Positions 27,409 through 33,992 of a stretch of DNA of 33,992 nucleotides are shown here, piece by piece. The notes below the pieces were generated by a model, which searched no databases, was not told the origin of the DNA, and worked only from the letters and a program-made list of their open reading frames with translations. Both the position numbers and the translations under genes were made by a program. Source of the stretch: Flammeovirgaceae bacterium UBA4465 (GTDB lineage Bacteria; Bacteroidota; Bacteroidia; Cytophagales; Cyclobacteriaceae); the NCBI GenBank assembly GCA_905182375.1, contig CAJJBF010000018.1:1-33992 (forward strand), written 5' to 3'. Within the stretch, counting starts at the first letter, position 1, and the number at the start of each line of letters is the position of its first letter.

Positions 27409-27440
27409 TTTGATCTGAGTCATTAAAATAAATACCTTTG
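27409..27440 (+). promoter_or_regulatory. Consensus Bacteroidota promoter for the Omp85-like gene
   Basis: TTTG at 27409-27412, a 20-base spacer and TACCTTTG at 27433-27440: both elements match the TTTG/TAnnTTTG consensus exactly. The ATG at 27485 lies 44 bases beyond, leaving a leader of about 38 bases. Confidence 0.75.
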
Positions 27441-27484
27441 GATCTCAAAGAAAATCACTATACAATGATTTTATCTTCATAATA

Positions 27485-28567
27485 ATGCATCTCCGCTTGA
27501 TTTGGCTTTTATTGCTGTTTCCAATACTCATTCTGGGACAGGAAATAGATTCCCTCCAAGATCATATCGACCTAGGCATTTATCCAGCTATATCCTATAC
27601 GCCCGAAACAAATCTTTCATTTGGTGCCTTTGCACTCATGGTCCTTAAAAATAAAAGTAATCCTAACCATTATACCCCTAATTTAATCAGTCCTAAAATG
27701 GCTTATAGCTTAAATAATCAATTGATTTTAGGACTTGAGGGTAGCTTTTTTACACAAAAAAATAGGAGGATCAATGCCGAAATTAAGTATTCTGACTATC
27801 CTGACTATTTTTTTGGGATAGGCAACGCAAACAATCCCAAGATTAAAGAGTTGTACAAGCGTCAATTTATGAGTACCCAAGGTTATGTGATGAAAGGAAT
27901 AACTTCCACTCTATTTGCAGGTGCCTTATTTGATTTTGATTATAGTGTTTTAAAAGATCTAATACCTAGCGGAATGCTTAATCAAGAGGATCCGCAAGGC
28001 ATAAGGGGAGGGCGTTCCGCGGGAGCTGGTATTGGATTGACCTTTGATGATAGAGACCACCTCCTCTATCCCCGTAAAGGAAAATTCATACAAGTAGGTG
28101 CTCGATGGTACGGATCAATAATAGGCAGCGATTATCAATATCAACATTTCTTTTTCGATTATCGTCAATATCAAACATTTTTTAGTGATCAACGTGTTCT
28201 CGCCTTTCAACTCTCAGCGCAATTTAATCAAGGTAATATTCCGTTTTATAAATTGTCTAAACTGGGAGGCAAGGATTATTTACGAGGTGTTGATAATGCT
28301 AATTTATATACAGCTCAACATTCTTTTTATGGCCAAATTGAAGGTAGACAACATTTGTTTTGGCGATTGGGGGGCGTGCTTTTTGCTGGAATTGGTGATG
28401 TTTTTGACCAGCTTAAAGAGCTCGATGTGGAGCATCTAAAAATTAATTATGGCATTGGTGGCCGATTTCAGGCCTTGAAGGAGCAATCCTTAAATATCCG
28501 TCTTGATTTAGGCTTTACCAATAATGGACAATCTGCTATTTATTTTTCTATAAAAGAAGCCTTCTAA
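27485..28567 (+). CDS. Short Omp85 (BamA/TamA-type, D15) outer-membrane barrel protein
   Basis: 360 residues. The signal peptide is about 1-18 (MHLRLIWLLLLFPILILG). Nearly the whole mature protein is a barrel: GIGLTFDDRDHLLYPRKG (about 182-200) is the conserved Omp85 strand, and GGKDYLRG (261-268) is the GGxxxLRG-type motif near the barrel end. The chain ends SIKEAF; the last Phe is the usual outer-membrane insertion signal. There is no room for POTRA domains, unlike BamA or TamA, so it is closer to the small 'BamA/TamA family' surface-antigen proteins of Bacteroidota, whose role (lipid, protein or phosphatase-linked) is not settled. It ends with a 4-base overlap with the convergent coiled-coil gene. 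Confidence 0.85.
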   Translation: MHLRLIWLLLLFPILILGQEIDSLQDHIDLGIYPAISYTPETNLSFGAFALMVLKNKSNPNHYTPNLISPKMAYSLNNQLILGLEGSFFTQKNRRINAEIKYSDYPDYFFGIGNANNPKIKELYKRQFMSTQGYVMKGITSTLFAGALFDFDYSVLKDLIPSGMLNQEDPQGIRGGRSAGAGIGLTFDDRDHLLYPRKGKFIQVGARWYGSIIGSDYQYQHFFFDYRQYQTFFSDQRVLAFQLSAQFNQGNIPFYKLSKLGGKDYLRGVDNANLYTAQHSFYGQIEGRQHLFWRLGGVLFAGIGDVFDQLKELDVEHLKINYGIGGRFQALKEQSLNIRLDLGFTNNGQSAIYFSIKEAF

Positions 28568-28845
28568 TTTTTCTCATTTTTATTCAAAAGAGCTTCTACT
28601 GCCTTTTTAAGTTCTCCAATCGCATTGCGAAAATGGTTCTTAGTCGTTTGCCATTTTTCTTGACCCGTATACGTGTTTAATTCTTCTTCTAGCTTTTCCT
28701 TCCGGATTTTCAGTAATTGGATCGTCTTTTCTAACTCATTGCGCACCTCAATGGAAGATGAGGTAGTTTCATTGATCAATACATCTATCTTTTGGCCCAG
28801 TTCTCTGAGAATTGCCTCCACCTTACCTCTTGACTGATCTTCCAT
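28564..28845 (-). CDS. Small coiled-coil protein of unknown function
   Basis: 93 residues. I do not recognise the family. Almost the entire chain is predicted by eye to be helical with heptad-like hydrophobic spacing (VEAILRELGQKIDVLI, then VRNELEKTIQLLKIRKEKL and IGELKKAVEALL), with many Lys and Glu. It lacks a signal peptide and membrane segment. It resembles in composition small stress or phasin-like helical proteins, but nothing specific supports that. It overlaps the convergent Omp85-like gene by four bases and has 268 bases of apparently non-coding DNA upstream. The ATG at 28845 is the only good start. Confidence 0.7.
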   Translation of the reverse strand: MEDQSRGKVEAILRELGQKIDVLINETTSSSIEVRNELEKTIQLLKIRKEKLEEELNTYTGQEKWQTTKNHFRNAIGELKKAVEALLNKNEKN

Positions 28846-29049
28846 TTTTTTAATATAAAATTAATTCTATTTATTGGTAAATATTAATTTTTCACATCTC
28901 AAATCATCGCAAATGAATAGTTAGCCCTTCAATCCATAAGTAATCAGGATAACTCACTTCATTAAATCTTAGGAACAAAACATGGAAAGACTCGTTACTT
29001 TCAGAAGAACAACGTAACAAAAATATTCATCATATCTATTTTTTATGCT

Positions 29050-29068
29050 AAAAATACCCGTCTGAGTA
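29050..29068 (-). terminator. Weak possible terminator after murA
   Basis: On the minus strand a 5-bp stem (TACTC/GGGTA, one G-U pair) with a 4-base loop is followed by five T, 46 bases beyond the murA stop. This is the only structured element I see in the 268-base gap from 28846 to 29113. Confidence 0.3.
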
Positions 29069-29113
29069 AAAAATATTAGATGAAAAATAGAAAAGAGAGA
29101 CTCCTCCGATGGG

Positions 29114-30421
29114 TCATTCTTTCCTGATGATCTTCGCTCCAAGTTGATTGAGCCGCTGATCTATAAATTGGTAACCTCTATCTATTTGCTCTATATTATG
29201 AATTTCACTGGTCCCTTGGGCCGATAATGCTGCGATGAGCAATGAGACTCCTGCTCTGATATCTGGAGAAGTCATCGCAATAGATTTTAAAGCAACCTTA
29301 CGGTTAAGACCAATTACGGTAGCCCTGTGTGGATCACATAAAATGATTTGGGCACCCATATCAATGAGTTTGTCTACAAAAAACAATCGGCTTTCAAACA
29401 TCTTTTGATGTATCAATACCGTCCCTTTGGCTTGCGTGGCAGTAACCAAGGCAATACTCAATAAATCTGGTGTGAATCCTGGCCAAATGGCATCGGAAAT
29501 GGTTAAAATAGATCCATCGATATAGGCCTCAATTTCATAATGATCTTGAGCTGGAATATAAATATCATCCCCCTTAAAAATTAACTCAATGCCCAACTTT
29601 CTGAAAGTATCAGGAATCAATCCAAGTTGATCTATTCTCGCATTTTTAATGGTTATTTCAGATTGGGTCATCGCCGCCAGGCCAATAAAACTTCCTATTT
29701 CAATCATATCTGGAAGTAATGTATGATCTGTCCCCCTCAACCCATTGACCCCTTGTATTTTAAGTAAATTAGAGCCTACTCCTTCAATGTTCGCACCCAT
29801 TCTAACCAGCATATTACATAACTGCTGTAAATAAGGCTCACAAGCGGCATTGTAAATCACAGTCTCTCCCTTTGCCATAACTGCCGCCATGACCAAATTC
29901 GCTGTTCCGGTTACAGAAGCCTCATCCAAATGCATGTAGGTCCCTGTGAGATGCTTCCCATCTACGGTATAAAATCCTGCGCTACCGTCATAATGAAAAG
30001 TAGCTCCTAACTTTTCGAACCCTACAAAATGGGTATCTACCCTCCGCCTACCAATTTTATCTCCCCCAGGCTTCGGCATTTTTCCGATCCCAAACCTACC
30101 TAAAAGGGGTCCTAATAACATGATCGATCCCCTCAAAGTAGCTGCCTTCTTGAGAAATTGATGCGTTTCTAAATAGTCTAAATCAACGTTTCTTGCAGTA
30201 AATTTGTAAGCATTGATATTCGTTTTTTCTACTTCAACGCCAAAGTCAATCAATAACTCGATGAGGCTTTTTACATCCCTGATCTCAGGAACATTGTGGA
30301 TATGAACCGTCTCATCCGTTAATAATACTGCGGAAATTACTTGGAGCGCTTCATTTTTCGCCCCCTGTGGAGTGATCTCTCCTAACAAACGGATGCCGCC
30401 TTCTACTAGAAAAGATGCCAT
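29114..30421 (-). CDS. murA: UDP-N-acetylglucosamine 1-carboxyvinyltransferase with Asp in place of the active-site Cys
   Basis: 435 residues, the first committed enzyme of peptidoglycan synthesis, joining enolpyruvate to UDP-GlcNAc in the cytoplasm. The substrate Lys22 (AKNEAL) and Arg97 (LRGSI) are conserved, and the duplicated EPSP-synthase-like fold is complete. The catalytic loop reads PGGDKIGRRRVD, with Asp121 where E. coli has Cys115. Enzymes with Asp here (known in mycobacteria, chlamydiae and others) remain active but are not inactivated by fosfomycin. It is the last gene of the GT9-pepP-DUF4290-murA run and starts two bases after the DUF4290 stop. Confidence 0.95.
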   Translation of the reverse strand: MASFLVEGGIRLLGEITPQGAKNEALQVISAVLLTDETVHIHNVPEIRDVKSLIELLIDFGVEVEKTNINAYKFTARNVDLDYLETHQFLKKAATLRGSIMLLGPLLGRFGIGKMPKPGGDKIGRRRVDTHFVGFEKLGATFHYDGSAGFYTVDGKHLTGTYMHLDEASVTGTANLVMAAVMAKGETVIYNAACEPYLQQLCNMLVRMGANIEGVGSNLLKIQGVNGLRGTDHTLLPDMIEIGSFIGLAAMTQSEITIKNARIDQLGLIPDTFRKLGIELIFKGDDIYIPAQDHYEIEAYIDGSILTISDAIWPGFTPDLLSIALVTATQAKGTVLIHQKMFESRLFFVDKLIDMGAQIILCDPHRATVIGLNRKVALKSIAMTSPDIRAGVSLLIAALSAQGTSEIHNIEQIDRGYQFIDQRLNQLGAKIIRKE

Positions 30422-30423
30422 TC

Positions 30424-31083
30424 TTAGCGTCTACGTTTAATCTGATTCGGATTCGGCCTTCTATTCTGATTTTTATTCTGATGAAAAGGTCTAGGCCTGT
30501 TTCGATTGAAATTTTCTTTTCTCGAAGAATCAAATAATTTGAACTCTGTTACTTCTTCAAGATCCATTTTTAAATGATCATCAGATAGCCTTTCAATAGT
30601 TTTCATAATGAGTTGATCACTGATCTCCTCCTTATTCCACGTCTGATAAAATGATTTCATGAGACGTCCAATAGCGATCACGGCCCCTTTAATCTCTTGC
30701 TCATCGGTAAGCTTCATAGCATTCTCGATGAGAATTTCCAAGCTACGTCCATAATGCTTGAACTTTATTTTATTGTATTTATAAACCACTCTATCTGGCT
30801 TTTTGACCAAGACCTCGGGAGCCGGTGGTGCGTAAGGCCCTTTCACATCTAACTTAAATCCGGAGATAATGAATAAATCATCCCATACCTTATGATCATA
30901 TTCAGGTACATCTTTCACATTGGGATTGATGCTTTTCATCAACTCAACCAATGTGGCCGCATAACTGTTGCGTTTTTCTTGATCCTCAATAGTGGCTAGA
31001 TAAGCGACCATTCGCTGTACATTCCTGCCATATTCTCGTAAAATTAAATGTTTACGTTCTGTATTATATTCCATTGCTTCCAT
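30424..31083 (-). CDS. DUF4290 family protein
   Basis: 219 residues from the ATG at 31083; a second ATG at 31074 would start the conserved MEYNTERKHLILREYGRN directly and is equally possible. The body (about 1-175) is all-helical with AYLATIEDQEKRN and NPNVKDVPEYDHKVWDDL, the pattern of DUF4290, a Bacteroidota-typical family of unknown function. The last about 35 residues are Asn-, Pro- and Arg-rich (NRNRPRPFHQNKNQNRR), probably disordered and positively charged. It lies two bases before murA on the same strand, an order repeated in many Bacteroidota, which suggests a role linked to cell-wall synthesis or simply shared expression. Confidence 0.88.
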   Translation of the reverse strand: MEAMEYNTERKHLILREYGRNVQRMVAYLATIEDQEKRNSYAATLVELMKSINPNVKDVPEYDHKVWDDLFIISGFKLDVKGPYAPPAPEVLVKKPDRVVYKYNKIKFKHYGRSLEILIENAMKLTDEQEIKGAVIAIGRLMKSFYQTWNKEEISDQLIMKTIERLSDDHLKMDLEEVTEFKLFDSSRKENFNRNRPRPFHQNKNQNRRPNPNQIKRRR

Positions 31084-31114
31084 ATTAATTGTAAAAATAG
31101 GTATTTTAAAAGAA

Positions 31115-32404
31115 TTAGTGGTTCATTAAATTTTCTATCTCATCTATTTCGATAGGAATATCTTCCATTAAGTTGATATTTCCATTTTCTGCTATCAAAA
31201 TGTCGTCTTCCAACCGGACGCCAAATCCTTCTTCTGGCAAATAAATGCCTGGTTCTACCGTGAAAACCATCCCCGCTGCTACTTTTTTGTTTGCAATGCC
31301 CACATCATGAACATCTAAACCTAAATGATGTGAGGTCCCATGCATAAAGTATTTTTTATAGGCAGGCCATTTTAGATCTTGGCTTTTTACCTCTTTTGAA
31401 GTCAATAAGCCTAAAGTCAAAAGTTCTTCTGTCATCATCGCCCCTACTTTTAGATGATATTCAGAAATCAAACATCCTGGCCGCAGCAGATCCGTTGCTC
31501 CATTTTTGACACGAAGTACGGCGTTGTATATCTGTTTCTGCCTTGCTGAAAATTGACCATCAACCGGGATGGTTCGCGTCATATCTGCATTGTAATTTCC
31601 ATAAGTTGCCCCTACATCCATAAGTAATAAGTCCCCGGTACTTAATTTTTGATTATTCATCATATAATGTAAAATACAGGCATTGCCCCCCCCTGCGATG
31701 ATGGGCTCATAAGCAAATCCCGAAGCTCGATTCCTTAAAAAATGGCGCAAATATTCTGCCTCCACTTCAAATTCCCAAACATCCGGCTTCACAACGGGCA
31801 AAATGGCCCGGAACCCCAATTCTGTGATACGACAAGCCTCTTTAATCAGATCGATTTCAACATCAGATTTAATCATTCTTAGGTCATACAACAAGGGCGC
31901 CAAACGGTTGAATTGATGCAACGGATAATCTTTCTTGAGTTTTTTAGTAAAGCGCTCATTGGCCGTCTGAACTTTAGTTTCGGCTCTCAAATGCTCATTC
32001 TGATATAAATATACTTGATCGCATTCGGTAAGAATTTCTTTTAACGAAGCTTCAAAATTAGAAGTCCAATGAATCTCTTCGATACCCGACAAGGCAGTCC
32101 CTTCTTCTATTGATAATTTGTGGCCCTCCCATACTGCAATATGTGCATTGGTCTCTGTCAGAAAGAGTTGTGCTCTCAACTTCTCATTGGGGTGATCAGG
32201 GGCGAGTACCAAGATTGAATCTTCTTGATCAATACCCGTCAAATAAAATAAATTACTGTTTTGCTTAAACGGTAGGGTACCGTCAGCATTCGTCGGCATT
32301 CGATCGTTAGACAAGAGAATCACCACTGAATGAAGGGGTAGACGTTCACTTAATCGCTGTCTATTTTCAACAAAAAGGTGGGCATCTATTTTGTGATATC
32401 TCAT
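31115..32404 (-). CDS. pepP: Xaa-Pro aminopeptidase (aminopeptidase P)
   Basis: 429 residues, M24B metallopeptidase. The N-terminal creatinase-like domain (about 1-170) is followed by the pita-bread domain with all five metal ligands: Asp263 (MDVGATYG), Asp274 (NADMTR), His359 (HGTSHHLGLDVHD, 355-367), Glu384 (VEPGIYL) and Glu399 (VRLEDD). The enzyme removes an N-terminal residue preceding proline. No signal peptide is seen, so it is cytoplasmic. It lies 46 bases after the GT9 gene and 31 bases before DUF4290 on the same strand, probably one transcription unit. In an organism using hydroxyproline or collagen peptides it would help with Pro-rich peptides, but it is generally a housekeeping enzyme. 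Confidence 0.93.
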   Translation of the reverse strand: MRYHKIDAHLFVENRQRLSERLPLHSVVILLSNDRMPTNADGTLPFKQNSNLFYLTGIDQEDSILVLAPDHPNEKLRAQLFLTETNAHIAVWEGHKLSIEEGTALSGIEEIHWTSNFEASLKEILTECDQVYLYQNEHLRAETKVQTANERFTKKLKKDYPLHQFNRLAPLLYDLRMIKSDVEIDLIKEACRITELGFRAILPVVKPDVWEFEVEAEYLRHFLRNRASGFAYEPIIAGGGNACILHYMMNNQKLSTGDLLLMDVGATYGNYNADMTRTIPVDGQFSARQKQIYNAVLRVKNGATDLLRPGCLISEYHLKVGAMMTEELLTLGLLTSKEVKSQDLKWPAYKKYFMHGTSHHLGLDVHDVGIANKKVAAGMVFTVEPGIYLPEEGFGVRLEDDILIAENGNINLMEDIPIEIDEIENLMNH

Positions 32405-32450
32405 GATACTTGAATCTAAGTTTAAAATTTATTTGACATTAATCAAAACA

Positions 32451-33437
32451 CTAAGGAAGACGCGCTACAAGTGATTTAACTGGAATTTTTTCGGCACAAT
32501 CAAAATGTTTTTCAGGACAGTCCTTGGATCCATGGATCCCACAGGGCCGGCAAGTTAATTTTTGATCACTCTCTATGACCGTGCAATCATCGGCCAATGG
32601 ACCGAAACCAAACGCTGGAATGGTTGAACAAAATATCGCCGTGGTCGGAGCATTCATGGCGGATGCCAAATGCATGGGTGCCGAGTCATTCATATAATTC
32701 ATCAAAGCACCTTCCATCAGGGCAGCCGATTGTAGTAAATTTAAGGTCCCGCATAGATTTACTACGCCCGAATGGGTTTGTTGTTGGATCTCATTTGCTA
32801 GTTTCTTATCATCAGGACCACCAATGATATAAATTTCCAACTGGGATTCAATGGCCTCAATAAAAGCAATCCACTTATGTGCCGGAAACTGCTTAGTTTT
32901 CCATACAGAAGCTGGTGCAACAGTAATATAGGGTATTGTTTTATACTTTTCAATAGAGGCAAACGTAGCTTTACTCACCTGTAATTCTGGCTTCAACTTA
33001 GCTAGTACACCTAAGGGCTTCAATAATTCCAAATTTCTATCCACCTCATGAACCTGGTCCGTCAATGAATGGGCAATGGCATGGTCAAAACTCCAAGAAA
33101 AGGGATTTTTATCGAATCCTATTTTGACTTTAGCATGGGCCAATAAGGTCAGTAAACCCATAGAATAAAACCTTTGAACATTAATGATTACATCATAGTT
33201 TACTTTTCTAACTTCTCTGATCAGTTTAATTAAATTCTTAATTTTCTCCTTTTTGTCCCAAATCAAAATATTTTGTATTCTTGCGTCTTCGGCAAGTAAG
33301 CTTTCATTTCCTTTCCTAACCAAAAAATCTATAGCTACTTTTGGGGAAAACAAGCGCATTTGCGCAATCAAAGGCATGGCAAGAACCACGTCTCCAATAA
33401 AGGCAGTTTGAATAATGAGTATGCGATTGGGTCTCAT
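32451..33437 (-). CDS. Glycosyltransferase family 9 protein (heptosyltransferase-like)
   Basis: 328 residues, GT-B fold without membrane segments. The N-terminal TAFIGDVVLAMPLIAQMR (11-28) is the GT9 start, IIGGPDD (204-210) and YMNDSAPMHLASAM (248-261, with Asp251 and His256) form the nucleotide-sugar site. Proteins of this family add heptose or other sugars to the lipopolysaccharide core on the cytoplasmic face of the inner membrane. A Cys cluster near the C-terminus (Cys296, 299, 307, 314, in CRPCGIHGSKDCP and FDC) is seen in many Bacteroidota relatives and may bind metal. Whether the donor is ADP-heptose cannot be decided. It is the first gene of the minus-strand run ending in murA and is divergent from the M16 peptidase at 33541. 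Confidence 0.88.
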   Translation of the reverse strand: MRPNRILIIQTAFIGDVVLAMPLIAQMRLFSPKVAIDFLVRKGNESLLAEDARIQNILIWDKKEKIKNLIKLIREVRKVNYDVIINVQRFYSMGLLTLLAHAKVKIGFDKNPFSWSFDHAIAHSLTDQVHEVDRNLELLKPLGVLAKLKPELQVSKATFASIEKYKTIPYITVAPASVWKTKQFPAHKWIAFIEAIESQLEIYIIGGPDDKKLANEIQQQTHSGVVNLCGTLNLLQSAALMEGALMNYMNDSAPMHLASAMNAPTTAIFCSTIPAFGFGPLADDCTVIESDQKLTCRPCGIHGSKDCPEKHFDCAEKIPVKSLVARLP

Positions 33438-33540
33438 AATCAGCTAAATTAATCAATCCAATGATCCAAAAACAATTATTCCAAGGAACTAAAAAAGAGA
33501 ATAAAATATTTTAGTCAAAATACTTAGGCTTAATCAACAG

Positions 33541-33992
33541 ATGCAGGAATATCATTACAGCGAATTATCCAACGGGATGAGAACCATTCATAAAGAAATC
33601 AATTATACCAAAATTGCCCATGTAGGCATCATGCTGGATATTGGTAGTAGAGATGAAGACAGTACCCAGAAAGGCATTGCCCATTTCTGGGAACACATGG
33701 CCTTCAAAGGAACTCATAAAAGAAAATCATTCCATATCATCAATAGATTGGAATCACTTGGAGGAGAACTCAATGCATACACCACAAAAGAAAAAATCTG
33801 CTTTTATGCCTCTATTTTAGATATTCACATAGAAAAAGCCGTTGAGCTCCTGATTGATATTGTATTCAATTCAGCTTTTCCTGAGAAACAGATTGAAAAG
33901 GAACGCCAAGTTATTCTTGAAGAAATGTCCATGTATCAAGACACGCCTGAAGATGCCATTATGGATGAATTTGATGAAATCATCTTCCATGA
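33541..33992 (+). CDS. M16 family zinc peptidase, 5' part (cut by the window end)
   Basis: The frame is open from the ATG at 33541 to the last base, about 150 residues; the rest is beyond the window. HFWEH at about residues 52-56 (GIAHFWEHMAFKG) is the inverted zinc motif HxxEH, and the ERQVILEEMSMY stretch (about 121-132) carries the third zinc-ligand Glu in the EExxMY region. LESLGGELNAYTTKEKICFYA matches single-unit M16B processing-peptidase-like proteins of about 410 residues. There is no signal peptide, so unlike the exported two-unit M16 gene at 2167 it is probably cytoplasmic. It is divergent from the GT9 gene with 103 bases between starts. Confidence 0.9.
   Translation, partial: MQEYHYSELSNGMRTIHKEINYTKIAHVGIMLDIGSRDEDSTQKGIAHFWEHMAFKGTHKRKSFHIINRLESLGGELNAYTTKEKICFYASILDIHIEKAVELLIDIVFNSAFPEKQIEKERQVILEEMSMYQDTPEDAIMDEFDEIIFH

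Noticed and set aside
28846..29113. Small RNA or tRNA gene in the longest gap
   Set aside because: No T-loop, cloverleaf-like pairing, promoter element or strong terminator could be found.

Overview
The window looks like a chromosomal segment of an aerobic-type Bacteroidota bacterium, possibly Saprospiria- or Cytophagia-like (that level is inference). Four things support this. A PorT-like type IX secretion gene overlaps the menaquinone methyltransferase gene. Two Bacteroidota-typical proteins of unknown function (DUF5606, DUF4290) sit next to engB and murA. The recognisable promoters are of the TTTG/TAnnTTTG type, and the genes lack clear Shine-Dalgarno sequences. The DNA is AT-rich, and I saw no tRNA, rRNA, CRISPR array, insertion sequence or phage gene. 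No gene-free stretch exceeds about 300 bases; the longest is 28846-29113, which holds only a weak possible terminator.

Layout. (1) 1-5.0 kb, plus strand: the end of a c-type haem protein, a formylglycine sulfatase broken by two frameshifts, and a large M16 peptidase broken by about four. (2) 5.0-8.9 kb, minus strand: a tight operon of sugar nucleotidyltransferase, NahK-like sugar kinase, EamA transporter and glycosyltransferase. (3) 9.0-12.4 kb, minus strand: a PadR regulator behind a 23-bp inverted repeat, a Na+/solute symporter with a burst of frameshifts near 10.0-10.1 kb, and a proline-racemase-fold enzyme with the Cys/Thr pair of trans-3-hydroxy-L-proline dehydratase. (4) 12.5-20.5 kb: a conserved hypothetical, DUF5606 and engB (minus), menG/porT, an SDR and a saccharopine dehydrogenase (plus), then trmN6/rnhA and a class V aminotransferase/aroQ (minus). 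(5) 20.5-28.6 kb, plus strand: xerD-pyrD-ftsK-lolA-pyrF, then a PglD-like acyltransferase and a short Omp85-type barrel protein, each with a near-consensus promoter. (6) 28.6-33.4 kb, minus strand: a small coiled-coil protein and a GT9-pepP-DUF4290-murA run. (7) From 33.5 kb: the 5' part of a second M16 peptidase, cut by the window edge.

Most of the window is housekeeping: nucleotide synthesis, cell wall, chromosome segregation, tRNA modification, envelope biogenesis. The accessory part is the first 12.4 kb, with polymer/sulfate-ester degradation, sugar-1-phosphate activation and hydroxyproline use. I found no convincing new multi-gene defence or mobile system. The most unusual items are the PadR operator whose two arms each carry a -7 promoter element, the MurA with Asp in place of the catalytic Cys, the Cys/Thr hydroxyproline enzyme beside a transporter, and the concentration of frameshifts in three genes of the first 11 kb, which may reflect sequence error or real decay.
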